A DNA stretch of 64,000 nt, from the NCBI RefSeq assembly GCF_022807975.1, contig NZ_CP094358.1, forward strand, positions 1,302,001-1,366,000. The letters are read 5' to 3'. Source of the stretch: Abyssalbus ytuae (GTDB lineage Bacteria > Bacteroidota > Bacteroidia > Flavobacteriales > Flavobacteriaceae). Positions 1 through 9,025 of this stretch are shown here, in pieces (within the stretch, counting starts at the first letter, position 1; each line of letters starts with the position of its first letter). Position numbers and translations under genes: made by a program. The notes under the pieces were generated by a model. It did not search any database. It was not told where the DNA came from and worked only from the letters and a program-made list of their open reading frames with translations.

Positions 1-892
1 CTATATCTGTTCCTCCTTCCAAAGCCTTTTTAGTATCATGAACAGCTGCCCAATCTGAAATAACAATACCTTCAAATCCCCATTCATTCCTCAAAACATC
101 ATTCAACATATAACTGTTTTCACACAAATACTCCCCTCTAAATTTATTATAAGCTCCCATAAAACTATAGGCATTTGCCTCTTGTACGGCTGCTTTAAAA
201 GCTGGCAAATAAATCTCCCTTAAAGCTCTCTCGTCAATCTGAACATCTACAAAATCTCTATGGGTTTCCTGGTTATTGGCTGCATAATGTTTTACACAAG
301 CTGCCACATTGTTTTCCTGCAGCCCGACTATAAATGGTACTGTGAGCTTTTTATTCAAAAAAGGGTCTTCGGTAAAATATTCATAGGTTCTACCACCCAA
401 AGGTGTTCTTATAATATTGATGGCAGGTGATAATAATACATCTTTATCCCTGGCTATAGCTTCTTGCCCTACACTATTTCCAAACGTATATGCCAAATCG
501 GTATTCCAGGTGGCGGCCAAACCGCCTCCGGCTGGATAATAAGTAGCAAAATCATTCTCCCAACCAGCTGGTACCCAGGAATTTTGGGAAATTTCTTCAC
601 GAACCCCCAAAGGCCCATCAGCCATGGTTAATTCCGGAATACCCAAACGTTTTACAGCAGCCGTTGCGAACATAGAATTACCATGTAGCATCCCTATCTT
701 TTCTTCCAGGGTCATCTGAGATATGAGACTATCAATCTTGACATCAAATTCATGAGTGAGAGGGTTTCCCTGATATAATTTTTCAACCTTGGATTCTAAT
801 ACATTGGATGGTTCTGATTCTTTTTTTTCTTTACATGACCAAACCATTAAAATTGTTGAAATAACTGACAAATAAATGATTTTATTCTTCAT
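1..892 (-). CDS. GH3 beta-glucosidase-like lipoprotein, N-terminal part, cut by the left edge
   Basis: The reading frame starts at an ATG (890-892) and stays open to the window edge, giving about 297 residues. The N-terminus is a lipoprotein signal ending in LMVWSC (Cys20). Then come typical GH3 features: MTLEEKIGMLHG, TMADGPLGVR, an SPAINIIRTPLGGRTYEYFTEDP stretch, and VISDW, whose Asp is the family nucleophile position. The frame still reads ALEGGTDI at the edge, where GH3 proteins normally continue with an EMG-type motif and a second alpha/beta domain. GH3 enzymes release terminal beta-linked glucose (sometimes xylose or other sugars). It lies 14 bp downstream of the GH97 gene as the last visible gene of the SusC/D operon. 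The family call is secure; the exact sugar is not. Confidence 0.93.
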   Translation of the reverse strand, partial: MKNKIIYLSVISTILMVWSCKEKKESEPSNVLESKVEKLYQGNPLTHEFDVKIDSLISQMTLEEKIGMLHGNSMFATAAVKRLGIPELTMADGPLGVREEISQNSWVPAGWENDFATYYPAGGGLAATWNTDLAYTFGNSVGQEAIARDKDVLLSPAINIIRTPLGGRTYEYFTEDPFLNKKLTVPFIVGLQENNVAACVKHYAANNQETHRDFVDVQIDERALREIYLPAFKAAVQEANAYSFMGAYNKFRGEYLCENSYMLNDVLRNEWGFEGIVISDWAAVHDTKKALEGGTDI

Positions 893-905
893 GGTCTTTT
901 TATAG

Positions 906-2909
906 TTATAGTTTTTTAAATCGAATAGCTGTACCCCCACCTGTGGCCAATTTTAATTTTAACTTATCTTGAGCAGTAACCTCTTGTTTTGAAATATCTA
1001 CTTTTTCAGGGTTATGCTCCAAAGTAGTGTCAGAGGCATCTGCATAAATTTGTGCTTCGTATTTTCCATTTTCCAAGAAGGATAAATCGATTTCCAATTC
1101 TCTTGATTTTTCATTAGTAATACTTCCTAAATACCAGTCTTTACTTTTCAAATCTTTTCTAACAGTTGTAATATATTCACCTATTTCGGCATTTAATACT
1201 TTGGTATCTTCCCAATCTGTAGGTACATCCGTCAAAAACCGGAATGCCGGGTTGCCTATATAATTTTCGGGTAAATCGGCCAGCATTTGAATAGGCGAGT
1301 AAAATACTACGTACAAGGCCAATTGTTTGGCTGCTGTGGTATGCACACGACGATTATTAAACCCTTTGGTTTCCATAATATCCAATATACCAGGCGTAAA
1401 GTCCATAGGGCCAGACAACATCCTGGTAAAGGGTAAAATCACTGTATGATTAGGTGGATTACCTTCGCTCCAAGCGTTATATTCCTGTCCGCGGGCACCT
1501 TCACGGGCCATCATATTGGGATAGGTCCTTCGTTCGCCTGTAGCTTTTATAGGTTCATGAAAATTTACAGTTAGTTGATATTGCGCTGCTTTTTCCAACA
1601 CCCAACGGTAGTATTGTACACCAAATTGGCTGCCGTGCCATTCTTTCATATTGAGCATGTCTCCCACTTGCCCTATTTTCACATCGTGGATGCCTAAATT
1701 TTTGTATAACTGCATACCGGCATCTATTTGCTTTTTATAGTTGATGATATTAGAACCTGTTTCGTGGTACCCAATGATTTTAACACCTTTTTCTTTGGCA
1801 TAATCTACCACCTTTTGATAGTCAAAATCGGGAGTTGCTTCTGTAAAACTAAATTCATGCATTTTGTTTTCGTACCAAGCAGGTGTCCAACCTTTATTCC
1901 ACCCTTCAACAAGCATATGATGAATGCCTAATTGGTTGGTCATATCTATATAGTCCAGTGAATTTTTGGTACTGGCTCCGTGTTTAGGCCCTTCCCAAAA
2001 GGTATATTTACTAATGTGCATACCCCACCAAATTCCGGTGTATTTGTAAGTTTCTATATAACTTAAATCATCTAATTTATTAGGTTCATTTAAATTCAGA
2101 ATTAAATACGATTCGATTAAATCTCCAGGTTTTTCTCCTATTTGAAGCGTTCTCCAAGGTGTTTTAAATAATTTTGTTGTTCTTACTTTTACGCCATCGT
2201 GCCAAGGCATTAAATCTAAATCTAAGTGAGTACCTTCTTTTTTGGCTACAGTATAGCTAGCATAGTTTTTTAAGTCTGCTTCGTGAAAACTTAAATACAG
2301 GCCATTATTACTTTTTATAGTAAAAGGGGTGTGAACAGTATCTATTTCCGAAACGTTGGTTTTGGTAAACAAATGCTCATAACGGTTAGGTTTATAAGCC
2401 GGAATCCACCACGCATCCCCATCATCTTTTAAGTTGAACTCGGTAAGTTCATTCATGATGAAAATACTGTCTTGGATGCTTTCTTGTTCGGGATAAATGT
2501 AGCGAAACGCAACTCCGTCATCAAAGGCACGAAATTCTATATTTAGTTTACGTTTTTTATTGGATTTTTCCTGAAGGGTAACTGTTAATTGGTTATAATG
2601 ATTTTGAATTTGGTGTTTTTCTCCCCAAACTTGGTTCCAAGTGTCATTTACAGATGATTCATTAACATTGATCACTTTAAAGTCTTTAGCCAATGAATCG
2701 TTGTCCTGAAACACAAAACCAAGCCGTGAAGGTGTTAACACTTCTTTTTCTCCGTGAGAAACACTATAATACGGTTTACTATCTTTCAATTCAAAATGAA
2801 TGATATTTTTACCTTCAGGCGATACTAAACTGAACCTGGTTTGTGTTTCCTTTTGGCAGGAAAAAAAAGTAACTACCAACATTAAAACTAAAGGAAATCT
2901 ATTTATCAT
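906..2909 (-). CDS. GH97 alpha-glucosidase, inverting SusB type, lipoprotein
   Basis: The ATG at 2909 is chosen because it gives a clean lipoprotein signal (MINRFPLVLMLVVTFFSC); the frame extends 14 codons further upstream but only adds a poor leader. The product is 667 aa. Four acidic motifs match the SusB inverting subgroup: YHETG (Glu383), HEPIKATG (Glu452), MAREG (Glu470) and GQEY (Glu476). The spacings of 69, 18 and 6 residues equal those I recall between Glu439, Glu508, Glu526 and Glu532 of Bacteroides thetaiotaomicron SusB. At the position where retaining GH97 enzymes carry a nucleophile Asp it reads VKIGQVG. It should therefore release glucose from alpha-glucosides with inversion, using calcium. 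It sits between GH2 and GH3 genes, so the substrate may carry both alpha and beta linkages. A second GH97 lies at 57042-59171. Confidence 0.93.
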   Translation of the reverse strand: MINRFPLVLMLVVTFFSCQKETQTRFSLVSPEGKNIIHFELKDSKPYYSVSHGEKEVLTPSRLGFVFQDNDSLAKDFKVINVNESSVNDTWNQVWGEKHQIQNHYNQLTVTLQEKSNKKRKLNIEFRAFDDGVAFRYIYPEQESIQDSIFIMNELTEFNLKDDGDAWWIPAYKPNRYEHLFTKTNVSEIDTVHTPFTIKSNNGLYLSFHEADLKNYASYTVAKKEGTHLDLDLMPWHDGVKVRTTKLFKTPWRTLQIGEKPGDLIESYLILNLNEPNKLDDLSYIETYKYTGIWWGMHISKYTFWEGPKHGASTKNSLDYIDMTNQLGIHHMLVEGWNKGWTPAWYENKMHEFSFTEATPDFDYQKVVDYAKEKGVKIIGYHETGSNIINYKKQIDAGMQLYKNLGIHDVKIGQVGDMLNMKEWHGSQFGVQYYRWVLEKAAQYQLTVNFHEPIKATGERRTYPNMMAREGARGQEYNAWSEGNPPNHTVILPFTRMLSGPMDFTPGILDIMETKGFNNRRVHTTAAKQLALYVVFYSPIQMLADLPENYIGNPAFRFLTDVPTDWEDTKVLNAEIGEYITTVRKDLKSKDWYLGSITNEKSRELEIDLSFLENGKYEAQIYADASDTTLEHNPEKVDISKQEVTAQDKLKLKLATGGGTAIRFKKL

Positions 2910-2976
2910 TTTTATATTATTTTTAATTATTGCAAAGACTAATTCAAACACACTGGTAATTCTGAATTTGTGTATT

Positions 2977-5451
2977 TTAATTCATGATTATCTTAATGGC
3001 TTTATTCTGCAATCCTTCTGATGTTGCTGTGAGTTGAAGTGTTCCACCCATTTCTCCGGATTGTACAATCACCAGACATTTTCCATTGAGAGCTTTATGA
3101 TGAATGCCTTTAAACGATTGATGATTTGTTGGGTCTCCGCTGGAAACACCTACAATTTTTCCTTCTCCCTTCAGTTCAAAATGAATATTGTTTTGTGCTG
3201 TTGGCACTATATTGCCATCACTATCAATAATTTCAACTGTAACAAATGATAAATCCGTTCCGTTAGCTTTTATCGTATTTCTATCTGCAATGAGGTTTAA
3301 TCCTGAAGCTTCCCCGGCTGTTTTGATTTCTTTCTGCAAAACTATTTTTCCATCTTTTCTGGAAACCACCTTAAGTACCCCTGCTTCAAAAGGAATACGC
3401 CACATGACATGTAAATCGTCTCCTTGTTTTTTTCTGATACCCTGAGATTTCCCATTGACGTATAATTCAACCTCATCGGCATGATTATAATACGTCCAAA
3501 CATCTATCATCTGACCTTTATTCCAGTTCCAATGCGGAAAAACATACAATACATCTTTATTGGTCCATTCACTTTGGTACATATAATATACATCTTTAGG
3601 AAAACCAGCCAAATCTATCACTCCAAAGTATGAACTTCTGGATGGCCAAACGTAAGGTGTTGGTTCGCCAATATAATCGAAACCGGTCCAGATGTACATT
3701 CCGGACATAAAATCATGTTTTTTAATAATTTTCCAGCTTGTTTCATGCAATGAGCCCCAAGGTGCCCTAACTTGATCGAATGCGGAACAAGTATTGCCCG
3801 GGGTTCCTCCATCGAACGGGATATCCCAACGTTTAGGCCAAATTTTCATGGTGTCAGATGGAAAATCGTAGTAACCACGCGTTTGCAATGCCGATGTGGT
3901 TTCTGTTGCAATAAATGGCACACCGGGAAAATTTTCCTGATGATGTACCCAGGTTTGGTGTGCGTAATTGTACCCAATTAAATCTAAAGCACCCGATTTT
4001 GCAAGGTTGTTAAAGTATGTATTAGCTTCATCAAATTGTAAAGTAACCTCATCTATTTTCATGTTTACAGGTGGATTCATACCGGCAGTAATCGGGCGGG
4101 TTGAATCTAATTTTTTTATAATTGCAGTTAATTCTTTTGCAATTTCCACGCCTTCTTCACTCCATTGATCGCTAATTTCGTTCCCAATACTCCAAATGAA
4201 AACGCTGGGGTGGTTACGGTCTCGAATGATAAAGTCTTCTAAATCTTTTATGTGCCATTCGTCCCAATAATTGCTATAGTCATACTTGGTTTTACCGGTT
4301 TTCCACATATCATAAGATTCATCCATGACTATGAACCCCATTTTGTCGCATAGTTCTAAAAGTTCGGGGGCTGGTGGGTTATGTGCAGTTCTGATTCCGT
4401 TTACACCCATATCTTTCAGGATCTCTAACTGACGCTCTAAAGCCCGGTAGTTGATTGCAGTACCAAGCGGCCCTAAATCGTGGTGTTGGCATACGCCTTT
4501 TATTTTTAACGGTTTTCCGTTCAAAATAAACCCTTTATCTGTAGTGAACCGGAATGTTCGGATTCCGAAAGGTGTTTTATATTCATCTACGATTTGGTTA
4601 TCAATTTTAACTTGCGTAACAGCAGTATACATTGTTGGTGATTCTACCGACCAAAGTTTGGGATTTTTAATGATTAATTCCTGAGTGATACTTTGATTGG
4701 GGTTTGCGTCGAAAGGGATTTCTTTTGATACAGAATTAATTTTGTTGCTATTCTGATATATTGTAGTTAATACTTCCCCTTTTTTTACTACGTCTGATTG
4801 ATTGTTAAGAGTAATCTCGATTAGAACGATTGCCTCTTTGTCAGACACTTTAGGTGTAATAATGAACGTTCCGTTATTAATTATATGTGTTTTGTTTACG
4901 GTTTTTAGCCAAACATTTCTATAAATTCCGGATCCGGAATACCAACGAGAGTTGGGTTGTTTAGAATTATTTACTTTTACAAGGAGTTCATTATTTTTAT
5001 CGCCATAATTAAGGTAAGGTGTGAGGTTGTATTCAAAGCTAATATATCCATTTGGACGTTTTCCTAAGTAGTGTCCATTTATCCAGGCTTCACTATTCAT
5101 ATAAATACCATCAAAAATGATGGAAGTAAGTTTGGTACTGTCTTTTACATTAAATGTTTTCTTGTACCAGCCAAGGCCTCCGGATAAATAGCCCCCCCCA
5201 TGACCTGAAGGGTGGCTTTCAAAAAAAGTACTTTCTATACTCCAATCGTGAGGAAGGTTGAGTTTACGCCATTGGGTACTGGCATTTATACTATCTAAAG
5301 TATCCTTTGTCAAATAGAAATTCCAGTTAGTGTTAAAACTGGCTTTTCGAGTCATCTGGTTTTGTGACTCTGGAAATTCACAAGCAAAAAATGACACCAT
5401 AAATAGTGCATAAAGTACTGTGGTGGTTTTGATATAAAATTTATTATACAT
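2977..5451 (-). CDS. GH2 family beta-galactosidase-like lipoprotein
   Basis: 824 aa. A lipoprotein signal ends at SFFAC (Cys24). The order is the GH2 sugar-binding domain (about 35-190, with LPHDWSIE and GGLGWYKKTF), an immunoglobulin-like domain (about 190-305), the TIM barrel (about 305-600) and C-terminal beta-sandwich domains (about 600-824) of the kind common in Bacteroidota GH2 enzymes. GIRTAHNPP and MDESYDMW are family motifs. The acid/base is Glu425 in IGNEISD and the nucleophile Glu517 in ATETTS. Beta-galactosidase is the commonest activity of this architecture, but beta-glucuronidase, beta-mannosidase or other activities cannot be excluded from sequence. The gene follows the glycan-binding protein gene after a 100-bp gap holding a hairpin, and precedes the GH97 gene by about 67 bp. 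Confidence 0.92.
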   Translation of the reverse strand: MYNKFYIKTTTVLYALFMVSFFACEFPESQNQMTRKASFNTNWNFYLTKDTLDSINASTQWRKLNLPHDWSIESTFFESHPSGHGGGYLSGGLGWYKKTFNVKDSTKLTSIIFDGIYMNSEAWINGHYLGKRPNGYISFEYNLTPYLNYGDKNNELLVKVNNSKQPNSRWYSGSGIYRNVWLKTVNKTHIINNGTFIITPKVSDKEAIVLIEITLNNQSDVVKKGEVLTTIYQNSNKINSVSKEIPFDANPNQSITQELIIKNPKLWSVESPTMYTAVTQVKIDNQIVDEYKTPFGIRTFRFTTDKGFILNGKPLKIKGVCQHHDLGPLGTAINYRALERQLEILKDMGVNGIRTAHNPPAPELLELCDKMGFIVMDESYDMWKTGKTKYDYSNYWDEWHIKDLEDFIIRDRNHPSVFIWSIGNEISDQWSEEGVEIAKELTAIIKKLDSTRPITAGMNPPVNMKIDEVTLQFDEANTYFNNLAKSGALDLIGYNYAHQTWVHHQENFPGVPFIATETTSALQTRGYYDFPSDTMKIWPKRWDIPFDGGTPGNTCSAFDQVRAPWGSLHETSWKIIKKHDFMSGMYIWTGFDYIGEPTPYVWPSRSSYFGVIDLAGFPKDVYYMYQSEWTNKDVLYVFPHWNWNKGQMIDVWTYYNHADEVELYVNGKSQGIRKKQGDDLHVMWRIPFEAGVLKVVSRKDGKIVLQKEIKTAGEASGLNLIADRNTIKANGTDLSFVTVEIIDSDGNIVPTAQNNIHFELKGEGKIVGVSSGDPTNHQSFKGIHHKALNGKCLVIVQSGEMGGTLQLTATSEGLQNKAIKIIMN

Positions 5452-5467
5452 GTTTTTTGTTTTAAAT

Positions 5468-5506
5468 ATAGGGTAAAAAGTAGTGGGTAACTGCTTTTCA
5501 CCCTAT
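5468..5506 (-). promoter_or_regulatory. intercistronic hairpin between the SusCD/binding-protein genes and the GH2 gene
   Basis: Two 17-base arms (5468-5484 and 5490-5506) are inverted copies with only two differences, one of which becomes a G-U pair in the minus-strand RNA. They flank a 5-base loop. The hairpin lies in the 100-bp gap after the glycan-binding protein stop, about 17 bp upstream of the GH2 start codon. Stem-loops in such gaps can partly stop transcription or stabilise the upstream message, giving more SusC/D than enzyme. There is no clean T-run after the stem, so a full terminator is less likely. The function is inferred. Confidence 0.5.
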
Positions 5507-5551
5507 GAATAAACCCTATTTAATTAGAGTTACCAATTTTTTTATTCCTGG

Positions 5552-7399
5552 TTAATTATAAATCATAATATTATCTATTGTAGCGGATACTGAAGATATA
5601 TCGGCAATATCATTCCCCATGCCTACAATATCAATAACAAACACTATACAGCCATTTACTGCGGTTCCCGGTTGATATGTTACGGTATATGTACCATCTC
5701 CGGTTACTGTAATAGGAGCTCCATTACCATTTGGAGCCCAATCACTATCTGCATAATACATAGAAGCATCATAACTACCACCTGAAATTCCTGTACCGCT
5801 AATGGTAAATGTAACTTCCACACGATCATCAAATACCATATCGGCTGTATTTATTGGCGGGTCGGCTAGGGTAGTTCCGTATTCGTTAAAAATTTCTAAC
5901 CGTAAGTTCCCGTTACTTTCAATATCACCATAAGCAATTAAAGAGTTGTTAACAGAAATTTCTATTCCTGTTTCCTCTTCACTTCCCCCGTCAGACAATG
6001 TTGGTTCCAAATGAAAGGCGGTATATTGGGATGGGTTATTAACGTCATCTACAGCCCCTAACCACATATCGGTAATATTACCACCGGAATCTGTGGTTAT
6101 ATTCAATATGCGAAGCTGGTTGTTGGAATCAGGAGCAAAATAAGCCCAATTTATCAATTGGAATGAAGGAACATCAATACTGAAAGAGTAAATACCTGAA
6201 CTATTTATTTCATAAGTACCTTCTGTAGTTGTACCATCGGGGGTTACAAAAACAACCGAATTATCTGATGAGTTTATAGTCATAGAAAAATCTCCGTAAA
6301 CAGAAGGGTCAGGAGCTCCTAACCAATCCGGATAATCTCCCGGTACCTGCCAGCCATTCATCATTGAACCATCTAAGTTAGCCCAATCAATAGGGTTATT
6401 TTCAGAAAGCTTCCATTCTATAGATGTACTTGTTATTTCTGAAACGGTATTTTCCCAATCATCGGGAAGGATTGGCTCTACAGGCCCAGTTTCTTCCGGA
6501 ATCCAATTATCCCTGTATTCTTCCGAAATAAAATTATAAACTATCATCGCTTGTCCTTCCGAAGAACATGCCCCAATTGCCTCACGGATAACCCCTAATT
6601 GCATGGTGTCCTCGGTTAAAGAAAACAAGGTTATGTTACCCCAGTTACTTACACAGTCATCATAACCCGTATTATGAAGCATCCCTGCATTTGACATAGC
6701 TAAAGTATAGCTTTCTACATCTAAACTATAAGTCCCACTTTGTGTTCCTAATGCTGGTAATGTTAAATGATCGACTGTTACAAATGGCCCTCCATCAAGA
6801 CTAAATTCCATATAGCCATAATCTGCCGCATCCATAATCCATTGATTAGACTCCCAAACCGGAGCCCAAGTCCAGCAATCGTCACCATAGCATCCGGCAT
6901 CGCCACCCTCAAGCCATCCATTATCTGTTCCATAGAAATACAACGGGCTTGTGAAATATCTTGATAAACCATCAGCATCTAAATCCAAATACCATTTTTT
7001 AGTATTGCCTACTCCTCCGGAAAGCGTTTCCCACAGAGGATCGGTTACGTAGTTATAGTTATCATCTGTAACGGTAATTATTACTGATTCGGCTTCAACA
7101 ATCCCTCCTGCAGTGACCGCAGAAAATTTAATAGTGTATTCTCCGGCAAATGCATAATTAACTACAACTTGATTTTTGTTTGAAGTTCCTGTTTGGTAAT
7201 CCCAAACAGCAACTGTTCCCGGTGTATTATTTGTTAAAATAACCGTATTACCACCTGCATCTGCTGAGTAGTCTTGAACTACCGAGAAGTTAAGCTCTGA
7301 AGGACTTAGCTTTTCTCCTAACTCATAATCATTATCATTACAAGAGAAGAAAAGTACTAATACCCCAAGTAACATCAATATTTTAATTATACTCTTCAT
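5552..7399 (-). CDS. PKD-domain surface glycan-binding lipoprotein (SusE/F position)
   Basis: The ATG at 7399 gives a 615-aa protein with signal MKSIIKILMLLGVLVLFFSC; the frame continues upstream into susD but without a usable start. After the lipid-attachment Cys20 there is a PKD-like beta-sandwich (about 30-110, ending in VIITVTDD). Next are two regions rich in Trp, Gly and Asp (about 110-300 and 300-460), each with a 'DWE..' or 'DPLWETL' entry and aromatic motifs suited to sugar stacking, then a C-terminal beta-rich domain (about 470-615). No catalytic glycosidase motif was found. Its place directly after susD, 19 bp from the susD stop codon, is the usual place for a surface glycan-binding protein holding polysaccharide at the outer membrane. 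The ligand is unknown. Confidence 0.82.
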   Translation of the reverse strand: MKSIIKILMLLGVLVLFFSCNDNDYELGEKLSPSELNFSVVQDYSADAGGNTVILTNNTPGTVAVWDYQTGTSNKNQVVVNYAFAGEYTIKFSAVTAGGIVEAESVIITVTDDNYNYVTDPLWETLSGGVGNTKKWYLDLDADGLSRYFTSPLYFYGTDNGWLEGGDAGCYGDDCWTWAPVWESNQWIMDAADYGYMEFSLDGGPFVTVDHLTLPALGTQSGTYSLDVESYTLAMSNAGMLHNTGYDDCVSNWGNITLFSLTEDTMQLGVIREAIGACSSEGQAMIVYNFISEEYRDNWIPEETGPVEPILPDDWENTVSEITSTSIEWKLSENNPIDWANLDGSMMNGWQVPGDYPDWLGAPDPSVYGDFSMTINSSDNSVVFVTPDGTTTEGTYEINSSGIYSFSIDVPSFQLINWAYFAPDSNNQLRILNITTDSGGNITDMWLGAVDDVNNPSQYTAFHLEPTLSDGGSEEETGIEISVNNSLIAYGDIESNGNLRLEIFNEYGTTLADPPINTADMVFDDRVEVTFTISGTGISGGSYDASMYYADSDWAPNGNGAPITVTGDGTYTVTYQPGTAVNGCIVFVIDIVGMGNDIADISSVSATIDNIMIYN

Positions 7400-7418
7400 A
7401 CTTAATTTTTTAGATTTA

Positions 7419-9014
7419 TTACCATCCTGTATTTTGTTGTAAAACACCACCGGACAAGGTGATTTGTGTACTTGGGATTTGAGATAATCCCTTTGTAGTT
7501 TGCACATTAGAGGCAGATATTGTTTTTGTCTCTTCAATTCCTCCGTTTAGAACAGTTGCACTTTCAGCTATCTCACCTGCTGCGGTATCAATTCCCTGAC
7601 GGAGTAAGTCCCAATACCTTATTCCTTCTAAGGCAAATTCCAGATGCCTTTCGGCCATTATGTTTTCTTGAGATACCGATAATTGGGTAAAATTATTGCC
7701 ATAGGCACGTTGCCTTACCTGGTCGAAATAACTTTGGGCATTAGCGCTACCTAACTCTGCCGCCATTAACAATACATCAGCATACCTCAATACTGTATAG
7801 TCTTGAAATTGTTCAATCTGAAAATCTCCTGTTGCTACTATTTGGGTTACGCTTACTAAATTTCCATCTTCATCATAATCAGACATAGGGGTATATTTTT
7901 TATTGTAATAACCCGTATATTCTCTTTGGCCTTCCAGATTATCAAAAGGAATTTCTTCTTCTTCAATTCCAATTACTGAAGCCATTTGCCTAGAATCATT
8001 TGCATTATAAAGGTCGTATAACTTAGGGTTGACTGTAATTCCCCATCCGTTTCCATAAGGGTAATACATAAATTCGCGCATGCCAAACAAAACTAACCAA
8101 TGATTTCCATCTGTATTTCCGTTATAATCACTAGTATAGGTGTACTTTATTGAAAACACAATCTCTTCATTGGATTCGCCTGCATAGTCATTTCCTGAAG
8201 CGGCAGGCCATAGATTGGCAAATTCGGAAACTAAACCATGCCCACTTAAAGCTATAACATCTTCAAGATGAGCAAGTGCTCCAGACCGGGACACTAAACC
8301 TACCAAGTCAGATTGTCCATAATATCCTGTATAATATAAATATACCCTGGCCAAAAGTGATTTTGCTGCCCATCTTGTAGCACGTCCACCAGGAGTTGAA
8401 GAATAGGTTTCACCTGGAATATTTTCGGATGCATACAATAAATCCTGGGCAATTACAGTATAAACTTCATCCGGGTCTGCTTGAGGTATATTATCTGTTG
8501 AAGGTTCAGTTAATAATGGAATATTTTCCCACAACCTTACCATTTCAAAATATAGATAAGCCCTAATAAACCTGGCTTCACCAACATATCTGTTTCTGGT
8601 ATTTTCTTGACCTGTCCAGTCTATTTGGTCAATTTTTTGTAGTAACACGTTACATCTATAAATAGCCTGGTAATATTTAATCCAGGTATCATTATAAAGA
8701 TTTTGATAGGCTGGTGCCACACGAACATCAAACTCATCAACAGCTTGATAATCATAAGGATCGGAATGTCCTAATCCGCCAAAACAATCATCCGACATAA
8801 CTTCTGAAGCAGTATAAAAAGTTCTGCCAGATGCTCCTGTTACAATCTGCATACCATCATAACACCCTACCAATGCAGTATAAGCATGTTCAGGAATTTG
8901 GTAAAAACTCTCATCTGTAAGATCTGTAACCGGTTCGGTATTTAAAAAGTCGTTTGAACAGCCTATAATGGATAATAGACTCAAAGCAAATATGTATTTA
9001 TTTATTCGTTTCAT
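7419..9014 (-). CDS. SusD/RagB family nutrient-binding lipoprotein
   Basis: 531 aa from the ATG at 9014; a TTG three codons earlier is less likely. The signal ends in LLSIIGC (Cys19), and the mature start SNDFLNTEPVTDLTDESFY is typical of SusD. TPR-like helical segments include RNRYVGEARFIRAYLYFEMVR, and the C-terminal RagB/SusD domain has TVLRYADVLLMAAEL and RHLEFALEGIRYWDLLRQG. SusD proteins form the lid of the SusC channel and bind the oligosaccharide to be imported. The gene is 11 bp downstream of susC and shares its operon. Confidence 0.97.
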   Translation of the reverse strand: MKRINKYIFALSLLSIIGCSNDFLNTEPVTDLTDESFYQIPEHAYTALVGCYDGMQIVTGASGRTFYTASEVMSDDCFGGLGHSDPYDYQAVDEFDVRVAPAYQNLYNDTWIKYYQAIYRCNVLLQKIDQIDWTGQENTRNRYVGEARFIRAYLYFEMVRLWENIPLLTEPSTDNIPQADPDEVYTVIAQDLLYASENIPGETYSSTPGGRATRWAAKSLLARVYLYYTGYYGQSDLVGLVSRSGALAHLEDVIALSGHGLVSEFANLWPAASGNDYAGESNEEIVFSIKYTYTSDYNGNTDGNHWLVLFGMREFMYYPYGNGWGITVNPKLYDLYNANDSRQMASVIGIEEEEIPFDNLEGQREYTGYYNKKYTPMSDYDEDGNLVSVTQIVATGDFQIEQFQDYTVLRYADVLLMAAELGSANAQSYFDQVRQRAYGNNFTQLSVSQENIMAERHLEFALEGIRYWDLLRQGIDTAAGEIAESATVLNGGIEETKTISASNVQTTKGLSQIPSTQITLSGGVLQQNTGW

Positions 9015-9025
9015 ACTGTTCAATT

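Noticed and set aside
1728-1931. Numerous short antisense frames inside the GH, SusC/D and transferase genes
   Set aside because: They lie opposite clearly coding genes with complete family motifs and have no signals of their own.
7400-7537. Upstream extension of the PKD glycan-binding protein into susD
   Set aside because: It starts with TTG inside susD and would bury the lipoprotein signal that begins at 7399.
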